The notes under the pieces were generated by a model. That model saw only the letters and a list, made by a program, of their open reading frames with translations. It ran no database searches and had not been told where the DNA came from. This document shows, in pieces, positions 26,967 through 38,285 of a DNA stretch of 64,000 bases. The translations under genes were made by a program, and so were the position numbers. Each line of letters starts with the position of its first letter. Within the stretch, counting starts at the first letter, position 1. The stretch covers positions 1-64,000 of the forward strand of contig CACHCL010000006.1 of NCBI GenBank assembly GCA_902578315.1, given 5' to 3'. This DNA comes from an uncultured Pelagibacteraceae bacterium. Lineage in GTDB: Bacteria; Pseudomonadota; Alphaproteobacteria; Pelagibacterales; Pelagibacteraceae.

Positions 26967-28910
26967 TTAAGCAAAATTGATGGGATCAACATCAACCGTA
27001 AGTTTAATTTTTGATGAGATTTTAAGCCTATTTAAGACTTTTGTGATTTTTTTTTGCATTAAATTACCGTTGTTAAATCTAATCAACAACCTTGATCTGA
27101 AATTTTTTTTAATTTTGAATAAAGGAGAGTCCACTGGACCAAGAACCTCAAGGTCTTGTATCTCGTTTAATTTAATTTTAATTTCTCTTGCACCCTGCAA
27201 ACTTAAACTACGATCCTTAGAAGATATGATCAGTGCTATCAATCTTGTAAATGGAGGCAATTTATTTTTTTTTCTTAAAACAAGTTCATTAAGAAGAAGT
27301 TGTTCTGATTTATTTTTAATCAATTCATTAAGCGTTGAATTATAAGGGGTTAAAGTTTGATATATTATTAGTGATTTTGAACTGAATCTACCAGCCCTTC
27401 CACTTAATTGGTGATATAATTGAATGTTTTTTTCTGTTGTTCTTAAATCATAACCTCTTCCAGAAAAATCAGCATCAATTACTACAATACAATTTAAATT
27501 TGGAAAATTAAAACCTTTTGAAATCATCTGAGTTCCTATTAGAATATCTATTTTATTTTCTTTCATTTCATGAAAGAAGTTATTTGTTTTTTCTTTAGTT
27601 TTAAGGTAATCACTAGAAAAAATTCTAATTTTTTTACCTGGAAATATTTTTTTAACTTCATCAAATACTTTTTCTACACCTGGTCCGTACATGATAAATT
27701 CACATTGTCCTTCAGTTTGACATTTTTTTTTTATTTCTTTTTCAAAAGAGCAGTGATGACAAATTGCTTTGCCGGTTAGTTTGTGAAATGTTAAATATAA
27801 AGAACAATTTAAACAAATTTCTTTATGTCCACATTTTTTACAAATTAAATATGGAGCAAAACCTCTTCTGTTTAAAAAAAATAAAACTTGATCACCTTTT
27901 TTTAAGAAGGTTTTTACTATTTCTGCTGTATCCTTTGAAACAAATTTATCCTTAATTTTGTTTATATTTAAGTTAATAATTTTTGTATCTGGTAGTGGAT
28001 AATTATTAAATCTTTTATAAATTTTAAAATGTCTATATTTATTATTGCGTATATTATTATATGTTTCAATTGAGGGCACAGAAGTAACTAAATAAATTGG
28101 AATTTTTTCAAAATTTGCTCGAGAAATTGCCATATCTCTAGCGTTGTAAATAACACCTTCATCTTGTTTATAAGAAATATCATGTTCTTCATCTACAATA
28201 ATTAAACCAAGTTTTTTAAATGGTAATAATAACGAAGATCTAGCGCCTACCAAAACTTTAATTTTGTTTTTAATTACGCCTTTCCATATCATCCTTTTTT
28301 TTTTTGGTGTAATCTTTGAATGCCAAATTGCTGGTTCAAAGCCAAAAAAATCCTCAAACCTTGATTTAAATTCATTCGTCAAAAATATTTCAGGTAACAA
28401 AACTAAGGCCTGATCATTATTTTGAATTATTTTTTTTATACATTCGAAATAAACCAATGTTTTTCCTGATCCTGTGGTTCCTTGCAAAACAGATACATCA
28501 AACTTATTTTTATCTTTTTTAAGAAACTTAATTGCCTCTGACTGCTCTACATTTAATTTATATTTTTTTTTTTGTGTTTTTTTTAATTCAATGAATTCAT
28601 CTTTAAATTTTAAAAATTTATCTGATCCCCCAATTACCATTTTTAAAACTAAACCAACTGGAACCATATTGTAATTTGAAAACCATTCTATAAAATCTAT
28701 CAATTTACTATCAATTCTATATCCAGTATTTTCTTTAATATCTTTGATTTTTATATTAATCGGTTCTGAATATTTATTTTTCCAAATGACACCTAGTTCA
28801 TAATTAGAGCCAAAAGGAACTATTACCAAATCTCCAATTTTGTTCTCTTTTTTTGAATTATAAGTAAATGTGTGATTAAAGATTTTTGGCAACAAAACTT
28901 GTGCTTTCAT
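26967..28910 (-). CDS. priA: Primosomal protein N' (replication restart helicase PriA)
   Basis: Helicase that reloads the replisome at stalled forks. Walker A GTTGSGKT is at residues 144-151, VDEEHD marks motif II, and GTQMISKGFNFPN and HQLSGRAGR are later motifs. The zinc-binding insert has the pairs CKKC, CLNC and CHHC, but the fourth pair reads CQTEGQC (C-X5-C) instead of CPxC. At 647 residues it is shorter than the roughly 730 of enterobacterial PriA, mostly because of a reduced N-terminal DNA-binding part. Position upstream of the F1 operon is common in Alphaproteobacteria. Confidence 0.94.
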   Translation of the reverse strand: MKAQVLLPKIFNHTFTYNSKKENKIGDLVIVPFGSNYELGVIWKNKYSEPINIKIKDIKENTGYRIDSKLIDFIEWFSNYNMVPVGLVLKMVIGGSDKFLKFKDEFIELKKTQKKKYKLNVEQSEAIKFLKKDKNKFDVSVLQGTTGSGKTLVYFECIKKIIQNNDQALVLLPEIFLTNEFKSRFEDFFGFEPAIWHSKITPKKKRMIWKGVIKNKIKVLVGARSSLLLPFKKLGLIIVDEEHDISYKQDEGVIYNARDMAISRANFEKIPIYLVTSVPSIETYNNIRNNKYRHFKIYKRFNNYPLPDTKIINLNINKIKDKFVSKDTAEIVKTFLKKGDQVLFFLNRRGFAPYLICKKCGHKEICLNCSLYLTFHKLTGKAICHHCSFEKEIKKKCQTEGQCEFIMYGPGVEKVFDEVKKIFPGKKIRIFSSDYLKTKEKTNNFFHEMKENKIDILIGTQMISKGFNFPNLNCIVVIDADFSGRGYDLRTTEKNIQLYHQLSGRAGRFSSKSLIIYQTLTPYNSTLNELIKNKSEQLLLNELVLRKKNKLPPFTRLIALIISSKDRSLSLQGAREIKIKLNEIQDLEVLGPVDSPLFKIKKNFRSRLLIRFNNGNLMQKKITKVLNRLKISSKIKLTVDVDPINFA

Positions 28911-28938
28911 AAAATAATAGTATTTGATTTTTTTTTAA

Positions 28939-30339
28939 TTAAAAATGAATTGGTCTTTTATCAACAGCTAATGCTGCTTCTTTTATTGCCTCTGTATGAG
29001 TTGGGTGAGCGTGGCAAGTTCTTGCAATATCTTCTGAGCTAGCTCCGAATTCCATTGCTAAAGCCATTTCTGCAATCATGTCACCACAATGAGGACCAAT
29101 TATATGTACACCTAAAACTTTATCGGTTTTACTATCTGCTAAAATTTTGACAAAACCATCTGTTTCATTGTTAACTTTTGCTCTGGAGTTTGCCAAAAAC
29201 GGAAATCTTCCAACTTTATAAGATTTTTTTTCTTCCTTAAGTTGTTCTTCAGTCTTACCAACTGCTGCTACCTCAGGCGAAGTATAAATAACCCCAGGAA
29301 TTACATCATAATTTACATGGCCTGCTTGGCCAGCTAAAATTTCTGCAACTGCGATACCCTCCTCTTCAGCTTTATGTGCAAGCATGGGGCCTTTTATTAC
29401 GTCTCCAATAGCGTAAATATTTTTTATTGAAGTTTGCAATTTGTTGTTTACTTCTATTCTTCCTTTTGAGTCTTTTTTAACTCCTACCTTTGTTAAGTTA
29501 AGACCTTCAGTGTAAGGTTTTCTACCGACTGATACGAGTACTTTATCAAACTTTAATGTTTCCTCTTTTGAGCTTTTTAAATCAGTATAATTTATTGAAA
29601 CGCCTTGCGAGGAGTTAATTACTTTATTTACTCTCGACCCCATTTTAAAATTAATGCCCTGTTTAGTTAAGATCTTTTTAAATTCCTTTGAAACTTCCAT
29701 ATCCATACCTGGGGTAATATGATCAAGATACTCTATAACTGTAACCTTGGAACCTAATCTTGACCAAACAGATCCCATTTCTAAACCAATGTAACCTCCT
29801 CCAATTACAGCTAATTTGTTTGGAACTTGCTTTAAAGATAAGGCTCCAGTTGAGGAAATTATATTCTTTTCATCTATTTCAACTCCTGGCAATGATGCAA
29901 CTGATGAACCAGTGGCAATTACTATATTTTTTGCTTTATAATTTGTTTTATTATTATTGTCGTAGACAACTATGTCGTTTTTTGAAAAAAGAACTCCTTT
30001 TCCCTTAATATAAGTAACTTTATTTTTTTTAAATAGAAACTCTACTCCTTTAGTTAAAACTTGAACTGATTTATTTTTATTTGACATCATTTTTTCAACA
30101 TTTAACTTTATGCCTTCAATTTCAATTCCTTGGCTATTAAAATCTTTTTGGGCTTTATGAAAATTTTCTGATAAGTTTAATAAACTTTTAGAGGGTATAC
30201 AGCCAACATTTAAGCACGTGCCTCCGAGTGTACCTCTATACTCCACGCAAGCCGTTTTTAAACCAAGTTGAGCAGCTCTAATAGCACAGACGTAACCGCC
30301 TGGCCCTCCTCCAATTACTACTAAATCAAAATTATTCAT
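28939..30339 (-). CDS. lpdA: Dihydrolipoyl dehydrogenase (E3)
   Basis: Flavoprotein that reoxidises lipoamide in the 2-oxoglutarate (and possibly other) dehydrogenase complexes. The FAD motif VVIGGGPGGYVCAIRAAQ is at residues 7-24; the redox disulfide C42/C47 is in GGTCLNVGCIPSK; the NAD motif is AVIGGGYIGLEMG; and the C-terminal His-Glu pair is in HAHPTHTEA. At 466 residues it is complete. It follows sucB by one base, so it is the E3 of the OGDH operon. Confidence 0.98.
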   Translation of the reverse strand: MNNFDLVVIGGGPGGYVCAIRAAQLGLKTACVEYRGTLGGTCLNVGCIPSKSLLNLSENFHKAQKDFNSQGIEIEGIKLNVEKMMSNKNKSVQVLTKGVEFLFKKNKVTYIKGKGVLFSKNDIVVYDNNNKTNYKAKNIVIATGSSVASLPGVEIDEKNIISSTGALSLKQVPNKLAVIGGGYIGLEMGSVWSRLGSKVTVIEYLDHITPGMDMEVSKEFKKILTKQGINFKMGSRVNKVINSSQGVSINYTDLKSSKEETLKFDKVLVSVGRKPYTEGLNLTKVGVKKDSKGRIEVNNKLQTSIKNIYAIGDVIKGPMLAHKAEEEGIAVAEILAGQAGHVNYDVIPGVIYTSPEVAAVGKTEEQLKEEKKSYKVGRFPFLANSRAKVNNETDGFVKILADSKTDKVLGVHIIGPHCGDMIAEMALAMEFGASSEDIARTCHAHPTHTEAIKEAALAVDKRPIHF

Positions 30340-30340
30340 A

Positions 30341-31681
30341 CTAAATATTTAAAAACAATCTTTTGGGTTGCTCTAAAGACTCTTTTACAATTTTTAAAAA
30401 TGAAACCGCCTCTTTACCATCTACAATTCTATGATCATATGACAAAGCTAAGTACATAACAGGTCTCACTTCTACATTTCCATTAACAACAACTGGTCTT
30501 TGTACAATATTATGCATACCCAAAACAGCAGATTGTGGTGGATTTAAAATTGGAGTTGACAACATTGACCCGTAAATTCCTCCATTAGTAATTGTAAATG
30601 TACCTCCTTGAAGATCTTCGATAGTAATTTTTCCATCTCTAGCTTTTTGACCAAGATCAGAAATATTGCTTTCAATATCTGCGAAAGACATTTCATCAGT
30701 TTCTCTCAATACCGGAACAACCAACCCTCTATCAGTTCCAACTGCAATACTGATATTATAATAATTCTTATATACTATCTCCTCTCCTTGAATTTCAGAG
30801 TTTATAACCGGAAAATTTTTTAAACCTATTACACAAGCTTTTACAAAGAAAGACATGAAACCGAGTTTAACACCATAATTACTTTGAAATTCTTCTTTAT
30901 ACTCATTTCTCATAGACATTACTTCGCTCATGTCCACTTCGTTAAAAGTTGTAAGCATAGCTGCGTTTTCTTGAGCTTCTTTTAATCTCTTTGCGATTGT
31001 TAATCTAAGCCTTGTCATTTTAACTCTTTCTTCTGGACCGTGTTTAATTTTTCTTTCTGATGGAGCAGGTTTCGAACCCATCAGATCCATAATATCCTCT
31101 TTTAAAATTATTCCGTTTTTTCCGGAGCCCTCTACATTATCTAAATCAATTTTTGCCTCGCTAGCCATTTTTCTTGCTGCAGGTGAAACTTTTGGCTCCT
31201 TTTGAATTTTTAAAGGTTTCTCGAATATTCTCTTTTCTTCATGGACTTCCTCTAAAATTAGAGGTTCGTCTTCGACTTTCTCAATGTCTAATTTAAGAAC
31301 CTGATCCTCAATTTTTGGCTTAATTTTTTTTGTTTGCTGAATATCAATATTTTTATCATTAAATAATTTAGGTTCTTTTTTTGCCGGTTTTTTTGGAGGA
31401 TTATATGATTTAACCTCTTTATGATCTGCCCTATCATTTATACTAGTATTATTAATTGTACCTAATAGCGATCCAACATTAACAGTCTCGCCTTCTTTAA
31501 CTTCGATACTTCCAAGAATGCCGTTTGTCGGAGCTGGCACTTCCACATTTACTTTGTCAGTTTCTAGTTCAACTAACGGCTCATCAGCTACTACTTTTTC
31601 TCCTTGAGATTTTAACCATTTTGAAACTGTTGCTTCTGTGACTGACTCGCCTAAAGTAGGAACTGTAATTTTTTCTGACAT
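30341..31681 (-). CDS. sucB: 2-oxoglutarate dehydrogenase E2 (dihydrolipoyl succinyltransferase)
   Basis: Core of the OGDH complex. One lipoyl domain (1-77) with the lipoyl lysine K43 in [11 protein letters not shown]; a long charged linker (about 85-160); an E3-binding domain at 164-200 ([16 protein letters not shown]); and the catalytic domain ending with [13 protein letters not shown], which holds the HxxxDG site. At 446 residues it is normal. It overlaps the end of sucA by one base. Confidence 0.98.
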   Translation of the reverse strand: MSEKITVPTLGESVTEATVSKWLKSQGEKVVADEPLVELETDKVNVEVPAPTNGILGSIEVKEGETVNVGSLLGTINNTSINDRADHKEVKSYNPPKKPAKKEPKLFNDKNIDIQQTKKIKPKIEDQVLKLDIEKVEDEPLILEEVHEEKRIFEKPLKIQKEPKVSPAARKMASEAKIDLDNVEGSGKNGIILKEDIMDLMGSKPAPSERKIKHGPEERVKMTRLRLTIAKRLKEAQENAAMLTTFNEVDMSEVMSMRNEYKEEFQSNYGVKLGFMSFFVKACVIGLKNFPVINSEIQGEEIVYKNYYNISIAVGTDRGLVVPVLRETDEMSFADIESNISDLGQKARDGKITIEDLQGGTFTITNGGIYGSMLSTPILNPPQSAVLGMHNIVQRPVVVNGNVEVRPVMYLALSYDHRIVDGKEAVSFLKIVKESLEQPKRLFLNI

Positions 31682-34569
31682 TAGTATTTAAGTATCTTTT
31701 CTAATATTTCTTTTTGTTGTGCAAGATGTTTATTAGCATTTCCAGTCGCAGTAGTAGAAGAAGCTGACCTACCCACAAATTTTACTTTAATGCCTTTAAA
31801 ATCAATCATTTCCAAAGTTCTTTCAATGTAATTTCTTACGGTATTCCATGCTCCCATATTTTTTGGCTCTTCTTGACACCATACAAATTCAGCTTTTTTA
31901 TAATTTTTAAGCACTTTGGCTAAAGTTTTAGCAGGGAAGGGATAAAGTTGCTCAAGTCGAATAAAAACTACGTCATCTATCTTAGTTTTTTCTCTTTCCT
32001 CTAATAAATCATAATAAATTTTTCCAGAGCACATCACAACTTTTTTTATTTTTTTATATTTTTTTAGAGGGACTAAATTATTACTTTTGATATAAGCATC
32101 ATCCTCCAAAACTCTGTGAAAAGAACTCTTGGTGATAAATTCAGATAATTGGGATACACACCTCTTATGTCTTAGCAGTGATTTTGGCGTCATTATAATT
32201 AGAGGTTTTCTAAACTCTCTATGCATCTGTCTCCTAAGAACATGAAAATAATTTGAAGGTGTTGTGCAATTTACTACTTGTATATTTTCCCCGGCACATA
32301 ACTGCAAATATCTTTCTAGTCTTGCAGACGAATGTTCGGGTCCTTGACCTTCATAACCATGGGGAAGTAGCATTACAAGTCCACTTGCCCTTCCCCACTT
32401 GGCTTCTGAAGAAGTAATAAATTGGTCAATGATCACTTGTGCACCATTTGCAAAATCTCCAAATTGTGCTTCCCATAAAACTAAAGTTTCAGGTTCAGAT
32501 AAAGAGTACCCATATTCAAATCCAAGCACTGCTAATTCTGATAATAAGCTATCTATTATCTCAAATTTTTTTTGTCCATTTTGAATATTATTAAGTGGTA
32601 GATAACGATCGTGGTTATCTTGATTTCTTAAAACTGCATGTCTTTGACTAAAAGTTCCCCTACCAGAGTCTTGTCCGGAAAGCCTGACCGAAAAACCCTC
32701 AATAAGTAATGTGCCAATAGCCAATGACTCTGATGCAGACCAGTCAACTTTACCACTTTCAAACATTTCTTTTCGTATTTCGAAAACTCTTTTTAGAGTT
32801 TTATGAGCGTTAAAATTGCTTGGAATTTTAAATATTTCTTTTCCAACTTTAGATAATATATTTTTCTCTACACCACTTTTACCTCGTTTATCTTTTCCTA
32901 GACCAGGTTTAAATCTAGACCAAACGCCATCGAACCATTTAAGTTCTGATTTATAATTTTTAGATGATGAAAACTCGTTTTCTAAATAATTTTTAAAATT
33001 TTGTTTATCTTTTTGAAGTTTAGTACTAGATGTTAAGCCTTCACCTGAAAGTTTTTTTCCATATAAGGTAAGAGTGGTTGGATGATTTTTAATTTTTTTA
33101 TACATTATTGGTTGAGTAAATGAGGGTTCATCTCCTTCGTTATGTCCAAATCTTCTGTAACAAACCATATCAATCACAACATCTCGATTAAATTTTTGCC
33201 TGTATTCAGTAGCAATTTTAGCACAGTGAGTAACTGCTTCAGGGTCATCTCCATTTACATGAAATATTGGAGCTTGAGCAGTCTTTGCAACATCTGAAGG
33301 ATATGGTGAAGATCTTGCAAATCTTGGAGCCGTTGTGAATCCTATTTGATTATTAACAATTATATGAATAGTACCACCAATATTATGGCCTGGTAAACCT
33401 GACATAGCAAAACACTCTGCAACTATTCCTTGCCCGGCAAAAGCAGCATCTCCGTGCATTATTACTGGAATAACTTTTTTTCTTTCTTTATCTTTGTGAA
33501 AAAATTGTTTGGCTCTAACCTGGCCCAAAACTACGGGATTAACCGCTTCTAAGTGAGAAGGATTATCTGTAAGACTAATATGTACTACATTTCCATCAAA
33601 TTCTCTGTTAGAGGATGCTCCAAGATGGTACTTAACGTCACCTTCAAAATCTTTGCTTGCATTAACTGATTTACCGAAAAATTCGCTAAAAATTGCTCTA
33701 TATGGTTTTCCCATAACATTAGCTAAAACATTCAGTCTTCCTCTATGTGGCATTCCAATTTTAATTTCTTTTGCTCCTAAATTTCCACCTCGTTTAATGA
33801 TTTGCTCTAGAGCAGGTATTAATGACTCACCACCGTCTAAACCAAATCTTTTAGTTCCTACAAACTTGACATGTAAGTACTTTTCAAAACCTTCCGCTTG
33901 TATCATTTTATTTAAAATAGCTTTTTTTCCGTTTTCTGTAAAAGTTATATCTTTTTCTGGTCCTTCAATTCTATTTCTTATCCAAGCTTTTTCCTCTGGA
34001 TCACTCATATGCATAAACTCGTATCCAATGGTAGAACAATAAGTTTTTTTTAGAATTTTAAGAATTTGGTTTAGGTTTGCATATTGAAGTCCTAAAACTC
34101 CGTCTAAAAATATTTTTCTATTATAGTCTTTTTTTGAAAAACCATATGTTTCTGGTTTTAATTCTGCATGCTCTTTTTTTTCCTGTATATCTAAAGGATC
34201 TAATTTTGATATTAAATGACCTCTTATTCTAAATGCTCTAATTAACATGATCGCTCTAACAGAGTCTTGTGAAGCTTGTTTTATAGAGCCCGCCTCAATA
34301 TCATTTGAGTCTACTAAATTTTCTTTCAATAAATTTGTTTGTAAATTAATTTTTTTAATTTTTTTTTCTGGAGACCAGCTGGGTCCCTTAAGATCATTAA
34401 GAATTAATCTCTCATCTTCACTTAATCCATCAAAAAACTTTTTCCAACTATCAGGTAAAGATTTTGGATCTGAAAGATAATCTGAATAAAATTGATTTAT
34501 AAACTCAGAATTTAAACCTGATAGGAATGATGTTTTTTTATAAGTTAAATTATTATCTGACGATGACAT
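31681..34569 (-). CDS. sucA: 2-oxoglutarate dehydrogenase E1
   Basis: Thiamine-diphosphate-dependent decarboxylase of the OGDH complex, a committed TCA step. The 962-residue protein shows the E1o N-terminal segment ([18 protein letters not shown]), [30 protein letters not shown] (ThDP/Mg site), [16 protein letters not shown] and the C-terminal transketolase-like domain with [14 protein letters not shown]. It lies 29 bases after sucD and overlaps sucB by one base. Confidence 0.98.
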   Translation of the reverse strand: MSSSDNNLTYKKTSFLSGLNSEFINQFYSDYLSDPKSLPDSWKKFFDGLSEDERLILNDLKGPSWSPEKKIKKINLQTNLLKENLVDSNDIEAGSIKQASQDSVRAIMLIRAFRIRGHLISKLDPLDIQEKKEHAELKPETYGFSKKDYNRKIFLDGVLGLQYANLNQILKILKKTYCSTIGYEFMHMSDPEEKAWIRNRIEGPEKDITFTENGKKAILNKMIQAEGFEKYLHVKFVGTKRFGLDGGESLIPALEQIIKRGGNLGAKEIKIGMPHRGRLNVLANVMGKPYRAIFSEFFGKSVNASKDFEGDVKYHLGASSNREFDGNVVHISLTDNPSHLEAVNPVVLGQVRAKQFFHKDKERKKVIPVIMHGDAAFAGQGIVAECFAMSGLPGHNIGGTIHIIVNNQIGFTTAPRFARSSPYPSDVAKTAQAPIFHVNGDDPEAVTHCAKIATEYRQKFNRDVVIDMVCYRRFGHNEGDEPSFTQPIMYKKIKNHPTTLTLYGKKLSGEGLTSSTKLQKDKQNFKNYLENEFSSSKNYKSELKWFDGVWSRFKPGLGKDKRGKSGVEKNILSKVGKEIFKIPSNFNAHKTLKRVFEIRKEMFESGKVDWSASESLAIGTLLIEGFSVRLSGQDSGRGTFSQRHAVLRNQDNHDRYLPLNNIQNGQKKFEIIDSLLSELAVLGFEYGYSLSEPETLVLWEAQFGDFANGAQVIIDQFITSSEAKWGRASGLVMLLPHGYEGQGPEHSSARLERYLQLCAGENIQVVNCTTPSNYFHVLRRQMHREFRKPLIIMTPKSLLRHKRCVSQLSEFITKSSFHRVLEDDAYIKSNNLVPLKKYKKIKKVVMCSGKIYYDLLEEREKTKIDDVVFIRLEQLYPFPAKTLAKVLKNYKKAEFVWCQEEPKNMGAWNTVRNYIERTLEMIDFKGIKVKFVGRSASSTTATGNANKHLAQQKEILEKILKY

Positions 34570-34598
34570 TAATTTATTTTAACATAAATAATTAAAAA

Positions 34599-35474
34599 TC
34601 AACTATTTAGTTTATCAAAAAGAGTTTTTCCGATATCTGCAGGTGATTTAGATATGGTAATTCCTGCAGATCTCATAGTTTCGATTTTATCCTGAGCCCC
34701 TCCTTTGCCTCCAGATACAATAGCTCCAGCATGTCCCATTCTCCTTCCTGGTGGGGCAGTCAAACCTGCAATAAATCCTACCATTGGTTTCTTTACTTTT
34801 TCTTTTTTTAAAAATTCAGCAGCCTCTTCTTCAGCCGATCCACCTATTTCTCCGATCATCACGATTGATTTTGTATCTTTGTCTTTTAAAAAAAGTTCTA
34901 AACAGTTTATAAAATTAGTTCCATTTACAGGATCTCCCCCGATTCCAATACAAGTTGATTGTCCTAATCCACTTTGAGTAGTTTGCGCTACAGCTTCATA
35001 AGTAAGTGTTCCTGACCTAGATACTATTCCGACTGATCCTTTTTTGTGAATGTTACCCGGCATAATCCCTATTTTACATTCGTCAGGAGTAATTATACCA
35101 GGACAGTTTGGTCCAATAAGTCTTGAATTACTATTTTTTAAAATTTTTTTTACTCTCAACATATCTAAAACAGGTATTCCTTCAGTAATACAAACTATTA
35201 ACTCAATTTTTGCATCAATTGCTTCAATAATTGCTGCAGCAGCAAATTTTGGAGGCACATAGATCATAGTTGCGTTGGCTGACGTTTTATCTTTTGCTTC
35301 TTGAACAGAATTAAAAACTGGACAACCAAGATGAGTTTGACCACCTTTATTAGGTGTTACTCCTCCAACTAAATTTGTTCCATATTTTAAAGCTTGTTCG
35401 GAATGAAAAGTTCCATGTTTACCAGTGAATCCTTGGCAAATTACTTTTGTTGATTTATTAACTAAAACAGACAT
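34599..35474 (-). CDS. sucD: Succinyl-CoA synthetase alpha subunit
   Basis: Carries the phosphohistidine of the succinyl-CoA to succinate step with substrate-level phosphorylation. The active-site His is H248 in [12 protein letters not shown]; the CoA-binding Rossmann start is [15 protein letters not shown]. At 291 residues it is complete. It begins directly after the sucC stop with no gap. Confidence 0.98.
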   Translation of the reverse strand: MSVLVNKSTKVICQGFTGKHGTFHSEQALKYGTNLVGGVTPNKGGQTHLGCPVFNSVQEAKDKTSANATMIYVPPKFAAAAIIEAIDAKIELIVCITEGIPVLDMLRVKKILKNSNSRLIGPNCPGIITPDECKIGIMPGNIHKKGSVGIVSRSGTLTYEAVAQTTQSGLGQSTCIGIGGDPVNGTNFINCLELFLKDKDTKSIVMIGEIGGSAEEEAAEFLKKEKVKKPMVGFIAGLTAPPGRRMGHAGAIVSGGKGGAQDKIETMRSAGITISKSPADIGKTLFDKLNS

Positions 35475-36638
35475 CTATTTAATAGCCTCTACTATTTTTT
35501 CAGCCGCATCATTTAAATCTGATGCAGATAATATTTTTAAATTTGATTTCTCTAATATTTCTTTACCTTCTTTGAAATTTGTACCTGCAAGACGAACAAC
35601 TAGAGGTACAGACAAATTTACTTGTTTAGCTGCCTCTACTACTCCTTGAGCTAATACATCACATCTCATTATTCCCCCGAAAATATTAATTAAAATTCCT
35701 TTAACGTTTTTGTCAGCTAGGATAAGTTTAAATGCAGCAGTCACCTTTTCTTTTGAAGCTCCGCCACCTACATCTAAAAAATTTGCTGGTTCCTGTCCAT
35801 ATAATTTTATTATATCCATGGTTGCCATGGCTAATCCAGCGCCATTAACCATACATCCAATTGAACCGTTAAGCTTTATATAGGCAAGTTCATGTTTGCT
35901 TGCCTCTATTTCAGCTGGCTCTTCCTCGTTGAGATCTCTCAATTCTAAAATCTCCGGTCTCCTAAATATTGCATTATCGTCAAAGTTCATTTTTGCATCC
36001 AAGCATACAATTTTATTATCTTTAGTGATAATTAGTGGATTGATCTCAACAAGACTTGCGTCTTTAGTGAGTATTATTTTATATAAAGCTTGAATTAACT
36101 TATTAGCAACTTGCTTTTGATCCCTGCTAAAGTTAAAGATTGAAATTATCTTATCAATCTCTCTTTCGCTAGGGCCCTCATCTTTTAAATCAATTTTGTT
36201 AGTAATAATTTTTTCCGGTGTTTCCTTTGCAACTTTCTCTATATCCATCCCACCTTCTGTACTGCTAATAAAAGCTATTTTAGAAGACTCTCTATCTACT
36301 AAACAGGATAAATAAAATTCTTTAAGTATGTCTGATGCTTCTTCAATGTAAAGTCTTTTAACCTCTTTGCCATCTGGTCCTGTTTGATGAGTTTTGAGAA
36401 CTTTGCCCATCATTCTCTTAGCTTCGGTTTCTAAATCGTTAAGATTTTTTACTAGTTTCACTCCACCAGCTTTACCTCTGCCACCAGCGTGTATTTGTGC
36501 TTTTAAAACAAAATTTTTACTTTTAAGTTTTGTAATCTTCTCTCTTATTTCATCAATTGATAAAATAACTACTCCTTTAGATACTGGAGCTCCATATTCT
36601 TTTAAAATTTCTTTTGCCTGATGTTCGTGAATATTCAT
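35475..36638 (-). CDS. sucC: Succinyl-CoA synthetase beta subunit
   Basis: Nucleotide- and succinate-binding subunit of succinyl-CoA synthetase. The ATP-grasp region begins MNIHEHQAKEILKEYGAPV and includes KAQIHAGGRGKAGGVK; the C-terminal part has NIFGGIMRCDVLAQG and GTNFKEGKEIL. At 387 residues it is normal. Its start lies only 4 bases after the stop of the membrane glycosyltransferase-like gene, so either that gene leads the suc operon or the suc promoter lies inside it. Confidence 0.98.
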   Translation of the reverse strand: MNIHEHQAKEILKEYGAPVSKGVVILSIDEIREKITKLKSKNFVLKAQIHAGGRGKAGGVKLVKNLNDLETEAKRMMGKVLKTHQTGPDGKEVKRLYIEEASDILKEFYLSCLVDRESSKIAFISSTEGGMDIEKVAKETPEKIITNKIDLKDEGPSEREIDKIISIFNFSRDQKQVANKLIQALYKIILTKDASLVEINPLIITKDNKIVCLDAKMNFDDNAIFRRPEILELRDLNEEEPAEIEASKHELAYIKLNGSIGCMVNGAGLAMATMDIIKLYGQEPANFLDVGGGASKEKVTAAFKLILADKNVKGILINIFGGIMRCDVLAQGVVEAAKQVNLSVPLVVRLAGTNFKEGKEILEKSNLKILSASDLNDAAEKIVEAIK

Positions 36639-36642
36639 ATAT

Positions 36643-38220
36643 TTATTTATTGCAATTTACTATCTCATGAGCAGAAAATCTGTTTTCTACGAGCGTTGTA
36701 CTTTTAAAACAAACGTCGGTAAAGTAATTTTTTATATTATTAAATGATATTTCATTTTCTTGCCCTAATAAATAAATAACTTCTATATTGTTAGAAACGA
36801 TATTTTTATTTATTAAAGACTTATAAACATTAAAGTGCTTATGATTTTCCGTTGGGTGAGTGTTGTTATCCCAAAGATACCACCTGTTTAAAATATTAAG
36901 ATTTTTGTTTAAAACTGTAGAGAAAAACTGGTAGTGAGTGATTAATGTGACTTCTCTTTTTTCGTCCTTGATCTTATCTAAAGCTATTTTTAAAATTCGA
37001 ACTTCATTACTAGGCTCATCATTTTTTGTAAGCCATTTTAAATTTTTTAAATTAGGATGAATTTCGCTGGCTTCTAAAGCTAAACTTTTATCCAAATTTT
37101 CTATATCATGGAACTTTCTATCTACATTATACCTTAAATGAAATTTTGTTGTGGCAAATAAAACAATAAATAGAATTAAAAATAAAATTTTTGGATTAAG
37201 GCCTAATTCTTTAATATTAATTTGTATCACAGCAGCAATAATTGGAATGAGACTAAAAATATAAATTTGGTTAGCAGTTATTAGCTGATTAAATAGAAAA
37301 GCAAAAACCGAAGCAATTACAGTAATGTTTGTTAAAGTTATAATTTTTCTTTTTGATCCAAAAGATTTTAAAGTTAAATAAATTAGTGTTATTAAAAAAA
37401 TATGAATGAATTTAAAGTCGCCCAATAATCTTTTAAAATTAATTTGATCAACTAGGCTTACATATGCCATTTCACTATTTGAAATTCTACCTTCACCAAT
37501 TGTTAATGGAAATAAAATATATTGATAAAGAAAATTTGTAAAAGGTGTATCTGTAAAAAGTAAAAATACTATAAACAATAATAATGAAATAATACATCCA
37601 ATTAAAAAAAACTTTAAATTTTTAAAGTCTTTACTAGTAAAAAAATAATAGGCAATAACAAAGAAAAGAATTAATAAAATATAAGTTGAAGGTGTTTGCA
37701 TCGATAAGAAAGAAAAAATTGATACAAATGGAAGTATGAACCAGATTATCTGGCTTTTATTTTTAACAGCTATAATCAAAAGCATTATAGATATTAAAGA
37801 AAAAATATATGAATGAATGTAAGCAAAAGGAGTCCCTGAAACAGGATAGCAAAGAGTTGCAAGTGCAATACAATAAAAAGATACATATATTTTTTGAATT
37901 TTGAAATCTTTAAGGAAAAAATAAAAAACTAGGACAATTAAAATATTCATGGAAGATGCATGAATTAAATGGCTATTCCAATTATTTCCAAAGATTAATA
38001 AAAAAAAAGCCTCCATATAGTCCACTAATAAACCAGTAAAAATCCAAAAATCCCTAATTGGTAATTTACCGTGCAAAATGCTATGACCTGGGTCTAAAAA
38101 TCCAAATGAATCTATTGGCATAATTCCAATATTCCCGCTCATCCAATTTACAAAAAAAGCGTAAATTGAGATCCCAAATATTATTAGAATTTCTATTATG
38201 TAGTTTTTATTTAAAAACAT
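36643..38220 (-). CDS. Polytopic membrane protein, probable GT-C-type glycosyltransferase
   Basis: A 525-residue protein with about eleven to thirteen hydrophobic helices in the first 390 residues and a soluble C-terminal part (about 395-525). The first loop after the first helix reads DPGHSILHGKLPIRDFW, resembling the acidic, sugar-lipid-binding first loop of ArnT/PMT-like (GT39/GT83) enzymes. I cannot name a specific family or sugar. Its codon choice is strikingly A/T-rich with many Ile, Phe, Asn and Lys. It sits between mdh and the suc operon, divergent from a methyltransferase, as if both were inserted together. Confidence 0.65.
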   Translation of the reverse strand: MFLNKNYIIEILIIFGISIYAFFVNWMSGNIGIMPIDSFGFLDPGHSILHGKLPIRDFWIFTGLLVDYMEAFFLLIFGNNWNSHLIHASSMNILIVLVFYFFLKDFKIQKIYVSFYCIALATLCYPVSGTPFAYIHSYIFSLISIMLLIIAVKNKSQIIWFILPFVSIFSFLSMQTPSTYILLILFFVIAYYFFTSKDFKNLKFFLIGCIISLLLFIVFLLFTDTPFTNFLYQYILFPLTIGEGRISNSEMAYVSLVDQINFKRLLGDFKFIHIFLITLIYLTLKSFGSKRKIITLTNITVIASVFAFLFNQLITANQIYIFSLIPIIAAVIQINIKELGLNPKILFLILFIVLFATTKFHLRYNVDRKFHDIENLDKSLALEASEIHPNLKNLKWLTKNDEPSNEVRILKIALDKIKDEKREVTLITHYQFFSTVLNKNLNILNRWYLWDNNTHPTENHKHFNVYKSLINKNIVSNNIEVIYLLGQENEISFNNIKNYFTDVCFKSTTLVENRFSAHEIVNCNK

Positions 38221-38285
38221 GTTTTGAAAAGATTAACTGTATTATAAACTTATATTCTATTTTTTAAATTTATATAATTATAAAG

